Shown in pieces: positions 1 through 7,086 of a stretch of DNA of 64,000 bases (its first letter is position 1; the number at the start of each line of letters is the position of its first letter). Source of the DNA: Streptosporangium lutulentum (GTDB lineage: Bacteria > Actinomycetota > Actinomycetes > Streptosporangiales > Streptosporangiaceae); NCBI RefSeq assembly GCF_030811455.1, contig NZ_JAUSQU010000001.1:2790001-2854000 (forward strand), in the 5' to 3' direction. Under the pieces are notes generated by a model, which saw only the letters and a program-made list of their open reading frames with translations, searched no databases and had not been told where the DNA came from. A program made the position numbers and the translations under genes.

Positions 1-67
1 GGGTCAACGCGTACGCCTCGGAAGCTTCGATGATGAGCTGGTTGGTGGGGGTCGTGTTGCGGAACAT
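1..67 (-). CDS. Hypothetical protein, 5' end only
   Basis: Only the first 22 codons are visible; the gene runs off the left edge. The ATG at 67 is preceded by AGGAG with an 8-nt spacer. An AACCAACC box lies further upstream, as in several other leaders of this element. The peptide begins MFRNTTPTNQ and is not recognised. Confidence 0.6.
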   Translation of the reverse strand, partial: MFRNTTPTNQLIIEASEAYALT

Positions 68-102
68 GGATGGATCTCCTAGCTAGGTTGGTTGGGAGGG
101 AA

Positions 103-130
103 GCCGGGCGGCGCGGGTACGCCGCCCGGC
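103..130 (-). terminator. Intergenic GC-rich hairpin
   Basis: Perfect 10-bp arms (GCCGGGCGGC / GCCGCCCGGC) with an 8-nt loop lie between the stop of the gene at 138-791 and the next start at 67. There is no T-tract. It is probably a terminator or transcript-stabilising hairpin. Confidence 0.55.
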
Positions 131-137
131 GCGGTGG

Positions 138-791
138 TTACTGCTGGGCCTTCTCCTGCTCAGCCTTCGCCTTCTCGAAGGCGGCGAGCATGGCCGACTG
201 CGCGGTGATGTCCAAGCCGAGTTTCTTCGCGACCTCGATAGCTGCGACCAGGTCCTTAATCGTGTTCTCCATCAAGTCGCCCGCCGCCTTCTTCTCGGCA
301 GCCTTGCGGGCTTCCTCACGCTGGGCCTTGATCTGCTCCATGGCGTCAGGCATGACGGCGGTGATGGCCTTGGTCAGGTCGGAGACGGTGACGCCCGCCG
401 GGATCGCAAGCGGGCTCTTGTCGTCCACACCCAAGATCCACATGCCGTGGAACTGGCGGGTCGTGAAGCGCTTCGCCGCCTTGCCCGTGCCCTGGGTGTA
501 GACGTAGGTCGCGGGGAAGTCGTCCCCCTCCGGAGCCTCGATAAGAGCCTCACCGATGAACGCGTCACCGTGCAGCTTGTTCTCAGCCTGGAGGCTGACG
601 AGGGTGGCGATGCTGGGGCGCATCCCGCCGACAAAGGACCAGAAGGACGCCGTACCGCGCGCCGATCCGCCCTTGGGGGTCTCCGCCCTGGTCAGCCAGG
701 CGAAGGTCGGGAGGAGGGCGGTCGCGAGCTCCAGAGAGAGCGTCAGCTTGACCTCGGCGGGGGCGGCGGCGGTGGTGGTGTTCTCGGTCAT
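138..791 (-). CDS. Hypothetical protein, Ala/Lys-rich C-terminus
   Basis: The 217-residue protein is not recognised. Residues 1-110 look globular, with several Trp and Phe. From about residue 145 it becomes a charged Ala/Lys/Glu helix, probably coiled coil. The ATG at 791 follows GGGGAGATC, a good ribosome binding site. Hairpins flank both ends of the gene, so it may be expressed as a single cistron. A role in the element cannot be assigned from sequence. Confidence 0.7.
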   Translation of the reverse strand: MTENTTTAAAPAEVKLTLSLELATALLPTFAWLTRAETPKGGSARGTASFWSFVGGMRPSIATLVSLQAENKLHGDAFIGEALIEAPEGDDFPATYVYTQGTGKAAKRFTTRQFHGMWILGVDDKSPLAIPAGVTVSDLTKAITAVMPDAMEQIKAQREEARKAAEKKAAGDLMENTIKDLVAAIEVAKKLGLDITAQSAMLAAFEKAKAEQEKAQQ

Positions 792-812
792 GATCTCCCC
801 TTGAGGGGTAGG

Positions 813-840
813 GGACCGCCCGCCCTGATGCGGGCGGTCC
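813..840 (-). terminator. Intergenic GC-rich hairpin
   Basis: GGACCGCCCGC pairs perfectly with GCGGGCGGTCC across a 6-nt loop. It lies after the stop of the surface-protein gene and before the start at 791. There is no T-tract, as is common for actinobacterial terminators. Confidence 0.55.
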
Positions 841-856
841 TGATTGGTTGGGCTGG

Positions 857-1600
857 TTAGGCGACTAGGGTTTCGTCGCCTTCGACGTCCCGCCGGGTAG
901 CGGGCTTACGCTTGCGCTTTTGCTTGCGTGATGGGGCGTGCTTCGCTCCCCGCTTCACGACCCAGATGGCGGTTCCGATCGCCCCCAGTACGGCGAGTCC
1001 AGCCGCAGTGATCGCCAGACGGATGGGGGTATCCATCGCCGCAAGCTGAGCGGCTGTGGCATCCGTCGTGTTGATCTGTGGCGCAGCTTGCGGGATGCAG
1101 GCCACGCCGACCAGCGGAGGAGTCGCACACGCGGGGGTCGCCGCTGGGGCGAACACCGGGCTAGGCACCGGAGGTGACGGCACCGGAGGAGTCTGGACCG
1201 GAACCGCTGGGAGCGGCTGAGCGGACACGAAACTCACCGAGACCGAAGGTGACGGGGTGACTGTGGCGGTCGCCGTGGCGGTCGCCGTGGCCGTCCTGGT
1301 CGCCGTCGCCGTGGCCGTCACGGTCGCCGTGGCGGTCGCGGTCGCGGTCGCCGTGGCGGTCGCCGTGGCGGTCGCCGTCGCCGTCGCCGTCACCGTGGCC
1401 TTTTCGGTCACGGTCGCGGTCGCCGTGGGGTCGGCCGTCACGCACACCGTGCCTTCCGGCAAGGGGTCCGGGCAGGGTGCGGCGAGGGCAGGCACACCGG
1501 CGGCGACCGCGTACGACGCCGGGAGAAGTACCGCGCCCGTGATCAGGATGGCGGCAATCGCCGCAGCCGCCGCCCCCCGAACTTTCATCGTTTTGTTCAT
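857..1600 (-). CDS. Secreted, membrane-anchored Thr/Ala-repeat surface protein
   Basis: The 247-residue protein has an N-terminal signal-like segment (residues about 8-35, Ala-rich, hydrophobic). A long run of alternating Thr-Ala and Thr-Val pairs follows at about residues 56-115, then a Pro/Val/Ser-rich stalk. A transmembrane helix lies near residue 195 and the tail is strongly basic (RKQKRKRK). This is the architecture of a wall-spanning anchored protein exposed on the cell surface. The family is not recognised; a host-envelope modification or adhesion role is inference. No clear ribosome binding site precedes the first ATG. A smaller rightward gene at 16252-16608 is also secreted and Thr/Pro-rich. 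Confidence 0.7.
   Translation of the reverse strand: MNKTMKVRGAAAAAIAAILITGAVLLPASYAVAAGVPALAAPCPDPLPEGTVCVTADPTATATVTEKATVTATATATATATATATATATATATVTATATATRTATATATATATVTPSPSVSVSFVSAQPLPAVPVQTPPVPSPPVPSPVFAPAATPACATPPLVGVACIPQAAPQINTTDATAAQLAAMDTPIRLAITAAGLAVLGAIGTAIWVVKRGAKHAPSRKQKRKRKPATRRDVEGDETLVA
1255..1430. repeat. Low-complexity GTCGCC/GTGGCG tandem tract
   Basis: A degenerate 6-bp tandem repeat encodes the Thr-Ala/Thr-Val run of the surface protein. The tract could change length by slippage in frame. Confidence 0.8.
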
Positions 1601-1935
1601 AGCTAAAGCTTACGCCCCATCAGGTTTCCTGACGACCCTTATGGCCCCTTTACGGATCACGATCATGTAACACCTGTTTTCCCAGGTCAGAAGGGGTGCG
1701 TGCCGTCGCGCCCGCGACCGCGCCCGAAGGTCGTCAGCGAGCCCAAGCCGCCTCGCGAGGGCACCGCCGACCTTGTGTCTTGGCTAACCGGTCATTTGCT
1801 GTGACTGGTGTTGGTGGTGTTGCTGCGTTTTCCCTTACGGATCCGTACGTGGCTCTCTGAGCGTTTCGGAGCGTGGCCCCCGTGTCTTTGGTCGGATCGG
1901 ACGCGCGAGCGCTTTAGCTTGCGTCTGAGAGCGTT
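1601..1935. promoter_or_regulatory. Leader/promoter region of the surface-protein gene
   Basis: The 335-bp gap has no credible gene. On the minus strand TTCTGA and TACATG are 17 bp apart at about 1662-1690, a weak promoter candidate for the gene starting at 1600. Part of the region (1849-1935) holds CTCTGAGCG and TCTGAGAGCG words also found at 24.9-25.1 and 36.3-36.4 kb. Confidence 0.4.
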
Positions 1936-2175
1936 CTAGACGTGTTTCTGGCCCGTTTCTCGTGTCGCGTTGTTCGTGGGGAAGTGCTCAGCGACGAGGG
2001 GAGCGTCTGGGGTCCGCCTGGCTGTGCAGGCCCGGCAGTGGTCGCGGCCGGCGGTGTAGGTCCAGCCTCTGTCGAGAGCGGCTTGCTCTCGGGCGTGTAC
2101 TGGGGACCTCGCGACGTAGTAGACGTGGGAGCCGCAGCGTGGGGTGTCGCAGCGGAGGCTGATGAGGCAGCTCAT
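1936..2175 (-). CDS. Small Cys-containing phage-type protein
   Basis: The 79-residue protein has four Cys arranged as C3, C9, C14 and a CRAC motif (C48, C51), suggesting a small zinc-binding fold. The start overlaps the stop of the upstream gene as ATGA (2172-2175), so translation is probably coupled. It is not recognised. Confidence 0.6.
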   Translation of the reverse strand: MSCLISLRCDTPRCGSHVYYVARSPVHAREQAALDRGWTYTAGRDHCRACTARRTPDAPLVAEHFPTNNATRETGQKHV

Positions 2176-2471
2176 GTGTCGTCTCCGGGTCGGTGGCGGT
2201 TGAGGATTCGGTCGGCGTGGTCGCGCCAGGCGGCGAGCTGTTCGGGGGGCATGCGTTGGGCTTGGGAGGGGAGTTTCACGATGGCGTCGCGGACGCGGAG
2301 GCGTGGGCCGTCTTCGTCTCGTGCGGCGAGGACGGACTCGACGACGAGTCGGTGTGACCAGGGGCAGCCGACGAGCTCGCGGAGGACTTGGTCGATGTCC
2401 CAGTCTTCGCGCATTTCGACGAGGAGGGCGGCGAGGGCGCCGTAGGCGTAGCGGATGGCGGGCTGGGTCAT
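2172..2471 (-). CDS. Hypothetical protein
   Basis: The 99-residue, mostly helical protein is not recognised; it reads MTQPAIRYAYGALAALLVEM at its N-terminus. Its start lies just downstream of the iteron/DnaA-box region, so it is the first gene transcribed away from the candidate origin. It is coupled by ATGA overlap to the next small Cys protein. Confidence 0.6.
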   Translation of the reverse strand: MTQPAIRYAYGALAALLVEMREDWDIDQVLRELVGCPWSHRLVVESVLAARDEDGPRLRVRDAIVKLPSQAQRMPPEQLAAWRDHADRILNRHRPGDDT

Positions 2472-2610
2472 GTCGTGGTCCTTCGTGCTTGCGTGAGCGC
2501 TTGCGTCATCTTCCGCGTTCTCCGGGCCGTGATCTTCCCCCTTCCACCTAAGCCACGTACGGAGAGATCTATGTGTATAGGGATAGATAGGGAAGCTTTT
2601 ATAGGGATGG

Positions 2611-2685
2611 GCCCGGATCCTCGTCCGGGCATTCCGAGCGATTGCCCGGATCCTCGTCCGTGATTGCCCGGATTCTCATCCGGGC
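2611..2685. repeat. Three palindromic GCCCGGAT-N-TCCG repeats
   Basis: Units at 2611-2630, 2644-2660 and 2666-2685 share GCCCGGATCCTCGTCCG with few changes. The first and third are themselves inverted repeats (GCCCGGAT ... ATCCGGGC type). A weaker fourth copy is at 2745-2762. Confidence 0.8.
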
Positions 2686-2700
2686 TTTCTGGCCGGTTTG

Positions 2701-2732
2701 GGGGGCTCGTGGACGAGTTATCCACAGCCCCC
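2701..2732. repeat. Hairpin enclosing the DnaA box
   Basis: GGGGGCT and AGCCCCC plus inner GTGGA and TCCAC pair with one bulged base. The DnaA box 2718-2726 lies in the loop and right arm. The hairpin could also end the wHTH gene transcript. Confidence 0.6.
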
Positions 2733-2739
2733 CGACCCT

Positions 2740-3129
2740 TTATTGCCCGGACGGTGATCCGGTCTTTCCCGGTGGTGGCAGCTCGTACGACGCCGGGAGG
2801 AACGGCAGGATGTAGTCGCTGGAGCGCCCCCGGACGGCGAACACTGGTTGCCCCCGGCTGTTCGTCGCGATCGGCACACGCACCTCCAGGCCCCGCAACG
2901 CGAGACGCCGGAACACCTTCGTCAACGAGTCGACCTCGACGCCGACCCGGGCGGCGATGACATCCGTCAGCGTCTTGCCGTCACCCTTGTACGCCCACAT
3001 CTTCCGAGTCGTCTTATTGCACCGCTCCGCGATGATGAGCAGGACCAGGCGTTCGGCCCCTGTCAACCCTTCCGCTGCGGGCGTCTCCAACCAGGCGCAC
3101 ACCTCCCCGACCAGGCTTTCGGCCATCAC
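2740..3129 (-). CDS. Winged-helix replication-initiator-like protein
   Basis: In this 129-residue protein, residues about 20-95 read as a winged helix of the phage/plasmid initiator type: LTGAERLVLLIIAERCN, then TLTDVIAARVGVEVDSLTKV, then a wing around GLEVRVP. This helix pattern (fast-growing HTH family in O/DnaD-like initiators) is family knowledge; the match here is by eye. The gene ends inside the iteron/DnaA-box region, which supports an origin-binding role. A general transcription regulator is the alternative. The ATG pair at 3126-3129 follows GGGGGAAG. Confidence 0.6.
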   Translation of the reverse strand: MMAESLVGEVCAWLETPAAEGLTGAERLVLLIIAERCNKTTRKMWAYKGDGKTLTDVIAARVGVEVDSLTKVFRRLALRGLEVRVPIATNSRGQPVFAVRGRSSDYILPFLPASYELPPPGKTGSPSGQ

Positions 3130-3170
3130 TTCCCCCGTCGTCGTGCATAGGTCCCTTGAGGGAAGGGAGA

Positions 3171-3575
3171 TCAGACCTGGTCATGACGGACCATCTCAGC
3201 CAGGACACGGTAGATGACTCTGGCCATGCCGTGCCGCAGCCACCGCCACGGCACCACCTCACGCAGCCCTTCCACGAGCGGGTCGTCAGCGGGGCGCTGC
3301 CGTCCCTGGCCGAGGTCGACCATGCGGTGTTCACCACCCGGGCCGAGGTTGACCGAGCGACGCATCAACGCCAACGCGATCCGGTGGCGTTCCACCGCGA
3401 CCGCCTGACCGGCGACGACTCCGGCGACTCTGCCGAGCGCGTACCGGCGAGCCTGCTGCAGGTCGCCAGGGCTGCGCTTCATCCCCTGCATCAGCGCCAT
3501 CTGATACACGCCGGCCAGCTCCTGCGCCTCGTCGACGAGGTCTTGCCCCGCGACGAGGGTGTCGTCATCTTCCAT
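3171..3575 (-). CDS. Hypothetical protein
   Basis: The 134-residue helical protein has an acidic N-terminus (MEDDD) and is not recognised. The ATG at 3575 follows AGGAGAGACCAC, a strong ribosome binding site. It sits between the J-domain gene and the wHTH/origin region. Confidence 0.6.
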   Translation of the reverse strand: MEDDDTLVAGQDLVDEAQELAGVYQMALMQGMKRSPGDLQQARRYALGRVAGVVAGQAVAVERHRIALALMRRSVNLGPGGEHRMVDLGQGRQRPADDPLVEGLREVVPWRWLRHGMARVIYRVLAEMVRHDQV

Positions 3576-3595
3576 GTGGTCTCTCCTGATATGCG

Positions 3596-4147
3596 TTAAC
3601 GACCTGGGCGTGGCGCCCGGCCGGTCAAGTCGTACGTTGCGCGTTTAGCGGGGTCCGACAGCGTCGTGTACGCCTCGGTGACCCCCTTGAAGCGTTCGGC
3701 CGCCGCCTCGTCACCGGGGTTGGCGTCCGGGTGAAGTTGGCGAGCGAGCCGCCGGTACGCCCGTTTGATGTCGTCGGGCGTCGCGGTGGTCGGCACGTCG
3801 AGCCGCGCGTAGAACTCCCCCGCCGCCGGCCTGGGCCGTGGCGGCCGCGGCGGCCGAGGAGGAGGCGCGGTCCTTCGTGGCGGGGGCTTGCATGTCGCGA
3901 CGTGCGGCATCATCTGCCGTTCATGCCGCATCAGCGGACGCTCGTCGGTGATACGACGCGACCGGAGCGTCCCGGTCGCGTCGCACCACACCGCCGTGTT
4001 CCCCTTCGGGTCCTCCTTCAGGTTGACCGCGAAGTCCGCGTTGCCGGTCTGGGTCTTCGTCCACCAGACCTTCTTGTCGCAGAAGCGCCTACCTCTGCGG
4101 CCCTTCCTCGGGTCACCGCAGGAGCTCATGTGCACCTTGGAGAACAC
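3596..4147 (-). CDS. J-domain (DnaJ-like) protein with N-terminal Cys module
   Basis: The C-terminal residues 111-174 form a J domain: EFYARLDVPTTAT, helix II IKRAYRRLARQ, the diagnostic HPD at 139-141, helix III and LSDPAKRATYD. J domains stimulate the ATPase of DnaK-type chaperones. The N-terminal half has Cys10, 23, 55 and 86 with paired Trp and is unlike bacterial DnaJ; a proline-rich linker (88-108) separates the two. The start is GTG at 4147, with AGGAG inside the previous gene's last codons. It probably recruits host DnaK to an element process such as replication or assembly (inference). Confidence 0.85.
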   Translation of the reverse strand: MFSKVHMSSCGDPRKGRRGRRFCDKKVWWTKTQTGNADFAVNLKEDPKGNTAVWCDATGTLRSRRITDERPLMRHERQMMPHVATCKPPPRRTAPPPRPPRPPRPRPAAGEFYARLDVPTTATPDDIKRAYRRLARQLHPDANPGDEAAAERFKGVTEAYTTLSDPAKRATYDLTGRAPRPGR

Positions 4148-4154
4148 GGCTCGT

Positions 4155-4550
4155 CTACTCCTGCTCGGCCAACGACGCCGCCGTGCACGAAGCGCACAGA
4201 TGCAGCATCAGAACCAACGGCCCCCTCGTCACGGCGCTACTGGACACGTCGCCGCGGTTGGCGCCGCACCGGTCGCACGTCGACCACGTCTCCGCCTCGG
4301 TGTACGCGTCGAAACAGGGCTGGCACCGCAGGAAGCCCATCTCCCGCAGCGTGCCGAACACCGGCTGAGGGTTCCGCAGGTGACCGCACTCTTGAGGGAA
4401 TTGGTGGTAGGCGGTCGTGAAAACGTCCGACATGTGGTCCACCCACCCGCGCGGGCCGAGCACCCTAGGGCCTCTGTAAAAACCGGTAACGATGCGGTGC
4501 GCGTGCTCTGTCGCCGCCTGTATCTGGCCATCTACCGGGTCTGCGCTCAT
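4155..4550 (-). CDS. Zinc-ribbon-like hypothetical protein
   Basis: The 131-residue protein is rich in CxxC pairs in its C-terminal half (CQPC, CDRC, CASC), suggesting one or two zinc sites. The chosen ATG at 4550 follows GAGGAGG at 9 nt. The start overlaps the SLOG gene's stop by ATGA. Function unknown. Confidence 0.6.
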   Translation of the reverse strand: MSADPVDGQIQAATEHAHRIVTGFYRGPRVLGPRGWVDHMSDVFTTAYHQFPQECGHLRNPQPVFGTLREMGFLRCQPCFDAYTEAETWSTCDRCGANRGDVSSSAVTRGPLVLMLHLCASCTAASLAEQE

Positions 4551-5092
4551 ACCGCTGACCTCCTCACTACGTCCAGGCGCCGGAACTTGGCGTACGCGGC
4601 GGTGCCGGCCGCGCCTCGTGATGACGGGTGCAGGTGGGCCAACATCGCTTTCGAGCCAGTGGCCGCGAGGACTCGTTCGACGATCGCCCCGTTGCGGTAC
4701 GGCCCGGCAGACCTGGCCAGCTCGGGGATGTCCCACGGCGCGGGCAGGCACTCCACGATCACGCCCGGTGCCTCCTGGCCCCAGTCGTAGGCGTGCATGT
4801 CGCCGCCGGTCGGGGTGCGCTTCTCGGGGTCGAACCCGACGATGAGACGCATCGGGCCGACCTGATTCCGGATCTCCGTCAGGTCCTCCCGCACCCGGTC
4901 GCGGTCCGCTTCCCGCCACCCGGTGTATCCGAGGGTGAACAAGTCCGGTTCGCACCAGTCCGACAGCGCCGCGAAGAACCGGCCGAGCACCAGCCGGGCC
5001 GCTTCCGGTCTGACGTCGGTGCCGAACGCTTCGTCGAGGATGAGGCCCAGGTACTGGCGCTGGTCGACGTTGAGCCTTGGTCGCTTCATCAT
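4547..5092 (-). CDS. SLOG-superfamily (DUF2493/YspA-like) protein
   Basis: In this 181-residue protein, residues about 50-150 follow the YspA-type SLOG pattern: GYTGWREADRDRV, a strand MRLIVGF, TPTGGD with the downstream helix DWGQEA, a second strand VIVECLPAPW, and AGPYRNGAIVE. The GGD and AGPxRN elements build the nucleotide-binding site in this superfamily. SLOG proteins bind or process nucleotides and appear in several phage-defence settings; that is family knowledge. Any defence role here is inference. It is coupled to its neighbours by ATGA overlaps. Confidence 0.7.
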   Translation of the reverse strand: MMKRPRLNVDQRQYLGLILDEAFGTDVRPEAARLVLGRFFAALSDWCEPDLFTLGYTGWREADRDRVREDLTEIRNQVGPMRLIVGFDPEKRTPTGGDMHAYDWGQEAPGVIVECLPAPWDIPELARSAGPYRNGAIVERVLAATGSKAMLAHLHPSSRGAAGTAAYAKFRRLDVVRRSAV

Positions 5093-5493
5093 CAGCTTCC
5101 TCCGCTTCCGCCGCGGCCGCCGAACCCGCCGCGCTGGATGACTGTGCCCTTGCGGGTGGTGATGGTGACGTCGCCCGGGCGGAAGGTGGTTCCTCCGCTG
5201 ATCCGGTTGCCACTCGACGAGCCGCCGAATACGTAGACGTAGCCGCTGTGGGAGCCGTCCGGGGTGCAGAACCGGTCGTCGACGATGACGAGGCCTTCGT
5301 CCGTCATGCTGTTGGGGTCGACGCAGACGGCGGTAACGGCGTCGTCGTCGGTGTCGTCGTCGTTGATCTCGGCGACCACTGCGGCGCCGATGACGATCGT
5401 TGCCAGTGTGCCGATCGCGCCGATCGCCACCTTGCGCGACGACATCCGGCGGCGGCCGTACCCGTAGTCGAAGTCGAAGTCGTCCCAGCTCAT
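5092..5493 (-). CDS. Single-pass membrane protein with Gly-rich tail
   Basis: In this 133-residue protein a charged N-terminus (SWDDFDFDYGYGRRR) precedes one transmembrane helix (about residues 21-42). An acidic segment NDDDTDDD, an outer domain with two Cys and a Gly/Ser tail follow. The topology would place the C-terminal domain outside. The ATG at 5493 follows AAGGA at 9 nt. Not recognised. Confidence 0.6.
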   Translation of the reverse strand: MSWDDFDFDYGYGRRRMSSRKVAIGAIGTLATIVIGAAVVAEINDDDTDDDAVTAVCVDPNSMTDEGLVIVDDRFCTPDGSHSGYVYVFGGSSSGNRISGGTTFRPGDVTITTRKGTVIQRGGFGGRGGSGGS

Positions 5494-5524
5494 CGGTCGC
5501 CGTCCTTGTGGGTGATGGGGCGCG

Positions 5525-5800
5525 TCATGATGTCTCCCACGGCAAGCGCACGCACTCGTCGACGATGACCAGGTACGGCCGCGCGCCCAGGATCCGCTGG
5601 CGGTTCTCCTTGGCCACCGCCGCAGGGCCGAAGTGCCAGTAGTCGCCGCACCGGTACGCCCGCAGGTTCTGGCCCGGGTGGAGCTGCCTGGCCGCGAGCT
5701 TGGCCACCTTCTTCATGCCATACCGGACCTTGCCGCACTCCCGGCAGCCGCCGAAGTGCCGCGCCGCCTCGGGGGGTCTGAGGCTGGCTTTTCCTCTCAC
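5525..5800 (-). CDS. Small zinc-ribbon phage protein
   Basis: The 91-residue protein has a CRECGK knuckle and a distal YRCGDYWHFGP motif, the common actinophage zinc-ribbon pattern in which a YxC..WHxG segment supplies the remaining ligands. The start is GTG at 5800, overlapping the upstream TGA as GTGA, with AGGAG 7 nt upstream. It probably binds a nucleic acid or protein partner (inference). Confidence 0.65.
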   Translation of the reverse strand: MRGKASLRPPEAARHFGGCRECGKVRYGMKKVAKLAARQLHPGQNLRAYRCGDYWHFGPAAVAKENRQRILGARPYLVIVDECVRLPWETS

Positions 5801-6795
5801 TTCGCTGCTCCTGATAGTTCCGCTAGCAGTTCTGCTTGCGTGTCGGTGTTTCGGTCCTTCTGCGGGCGCCGCTCAAGGGCCCGCTTCATCGTCAGCATGG
5901 GGACGCCGAGCCGTTCCGCGACCAGCGTCGCCTCGGTCTCCTCGCTCAGGGATAGGCCCTCGGCGCGCGAAATGAACCGGGCGTTCTCCACGAGCGCCTC
6001 CCCGTTCCTCGACGGGACGTAGCCGTCGAGCGTGCCGTGTTCCTCCAGCCACTTCCCGCACTGCCCGCAGTGGCTCCGCCCTGGTCTCACTGAGCGACCA
6101 CACACGACGAACTCGCACAGCACCGCTTCCCAGTCCGGCCGGGCGGCCGGGTCGTCGATGTTCGCGCCGCCCCACGCCGGCGGCGGCGCCCACTTCCTGC
6201 GCTGCGCGCGGGCCTTGGCGCGGCGATTGCCGAATCCCATGAGCGGCTTCTGAGCACTCATCTCCGCGTAGACGGCGATGATCGAGTCCGCCAGGCCCCG
6301 GGTGACCCTGGGGTTGTTCAGGACGTCGGTGAGGTTCGTTCGTGTGCTGCCGTTCTGCTGGCCGATGCGTACGCTGATCTCGTCGCTGGTCCAGCCCATG
6401 GCGGTCAACGCCTGGACGCGGCGACGCGATCCGGTCGCGTCGATCAGCATGTTTTTCCCGTTCATCGGAGTGACCGCGAAGATCTTCTCTGCGGTGCCCC
6501 GCAGCACCCCGGCCTGCTTGCCGTACTGGATTTTCGTGATCGTCACCCTGGTGAGGCCGGACTGGTTGGCTAGGTCCTGCAGGCTCATCGTGCGTCGCAA
6601 CTCGTTGATGCGCCTGCGCACCGGGGCGGCGTCGACCTTCAGCTTCAGGCCGAGGCGGTACATCTTCTGGACCTTGGTCGCGAGGGGAAGGCACTTCTCG
6701 CAGCCGCACAGGTCCTCGGTGTAGCCGGTCAGCGTCCCATGCCGGGCACCTTCCACGTAGGTCCGGGGCTTCCGCACGGTGGTGTTACCTGCCAT
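5797..6795 (-). CDS. HTH DNA-binding protein of actinophage type
   Basis: The N-terminus carries HGTLTGYTEDLCGCEKC, a motif shared by many actinophage HTH proteins. A helix-turn-helix follows (SLQDLANQSGLTRVTITKI, about residues 73-91), and a second HTH-like segment near residues 135-160. A Cys pair set (CEFVVCGRS ... CGQCGK) near residue 245 suggests a zinc knuckle. The start is taken as ATG at 6795, because GGAGG lies 9 nt upstream and overlaps the earlier candidates. Its 332 residues make it the longest regulator in this cluster; its target is unknown. Confidence 0.7.
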   Translation of the reverse strand: MAGNTTVRKPRTYVEGARHGTLTGYTEDLCGCEKCLPLATKVQKMYRLGLKLKVDAAPVRRRINELRRTMSLQDLANQSGLTRVTITKIQYGKQAGVLRGTAEKIFAVTPMNGKNMLIDATGSRRRVQALTAMGWTSDEISVRIGQQNGSTRTNLTDVLNNPRVTRGLADSIIAVYAEMSAQKPLMGFGNRRAKARAQRRKWAPPPAWGGANIDDPAARPDWEAVLCEFVVCGRSVRPGRSHCGQCGKWLEEHGTLDGYVPSRNGEALVENARFISRAEGLSLSEETEATLVAERLGVPMLTMKRALERRPQKDRNTDTQAELLAELSGAAK

Positions 6796-6843
6796 CGACA
6801 TCACCCTCCAGGGCTGGGCTGGTCATGAACCCCGCGTCCGTCA

Positions 6844-7086
6844 TCACATGCCTCCCGTGTGGGAGAAGCCGAGAACCATCGCGCGGGCGCTGGCCAGGTC
6901 CTGCTCGGTGACGCCGTAGCCCTCGACGATGCAAACGACCTCGCCGTTCCACATGACGGAGTGCCTCGGGAACGGGTAGTCCTGCGTCTTCTTCTGCTTG
7001 ACGATCTTCTTGCCGTTGATCTTCCGGGGCTTCTTCTTGCGCCGGTTGCTGAACGGGCCGGGGGCGTCGTGCTGGTCGTTGTTCAT
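6844..7086 (-). CDS. Small basic hypothetical protein
   Basis: The 80-residue protein has a very basic middle (NRRKKKPRKINGKKIVKQKK) that could bind nucleic acid. The ATG at 7086 has AGGA 5 nt upstream and overlaps the preceding TGA as ATGA. Confidence 0.55.
   Translation of the reverse strand: MNNDQHDAPGPFSNRRKKKPRKINGKKIVKQKKTQDYPFPRHSVMWNGEVVCIVEGYGVTEQDLASARAMVLGFSHTGGM

Larger units (their letters stand above)
2560..2762. other. Candidate replication origin: iterons, DnaA box, AT-rich tract
   Basis: The segment contains a perfect DnaA box TTATCCACA (2718-2726) and four GCCCGGAT-type repeats (2611-2630, 2644-2660, 2666-2685, 2745-2762). It also has an AT-rich tract with three ATAGGGA words (about 2575-2610) in otherwise GC-rich DNA. 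It abuts a wHTH protein gene (2740-3129). Iterons, a DnaA box and an AT-rich melting tract next to an initiator-like gene are typical of plasmid origins. Function is inferred. Confidence 0.5.

Noticed and set aside
2468..2725. 85-codon leftward frame over the iteron region
   Set aside because: It is low-complexity (PGRGSG repeats translated from the iterons), lacks a ribosome binding site and crosses the DnaA box; better explained as origin DNA.
2611..2762. CRISPR-like array
   Set aside because: Only four degenerate palindromic units with irregular spacing of 3-60 bp and no cas genes; iterons or operators fit better.
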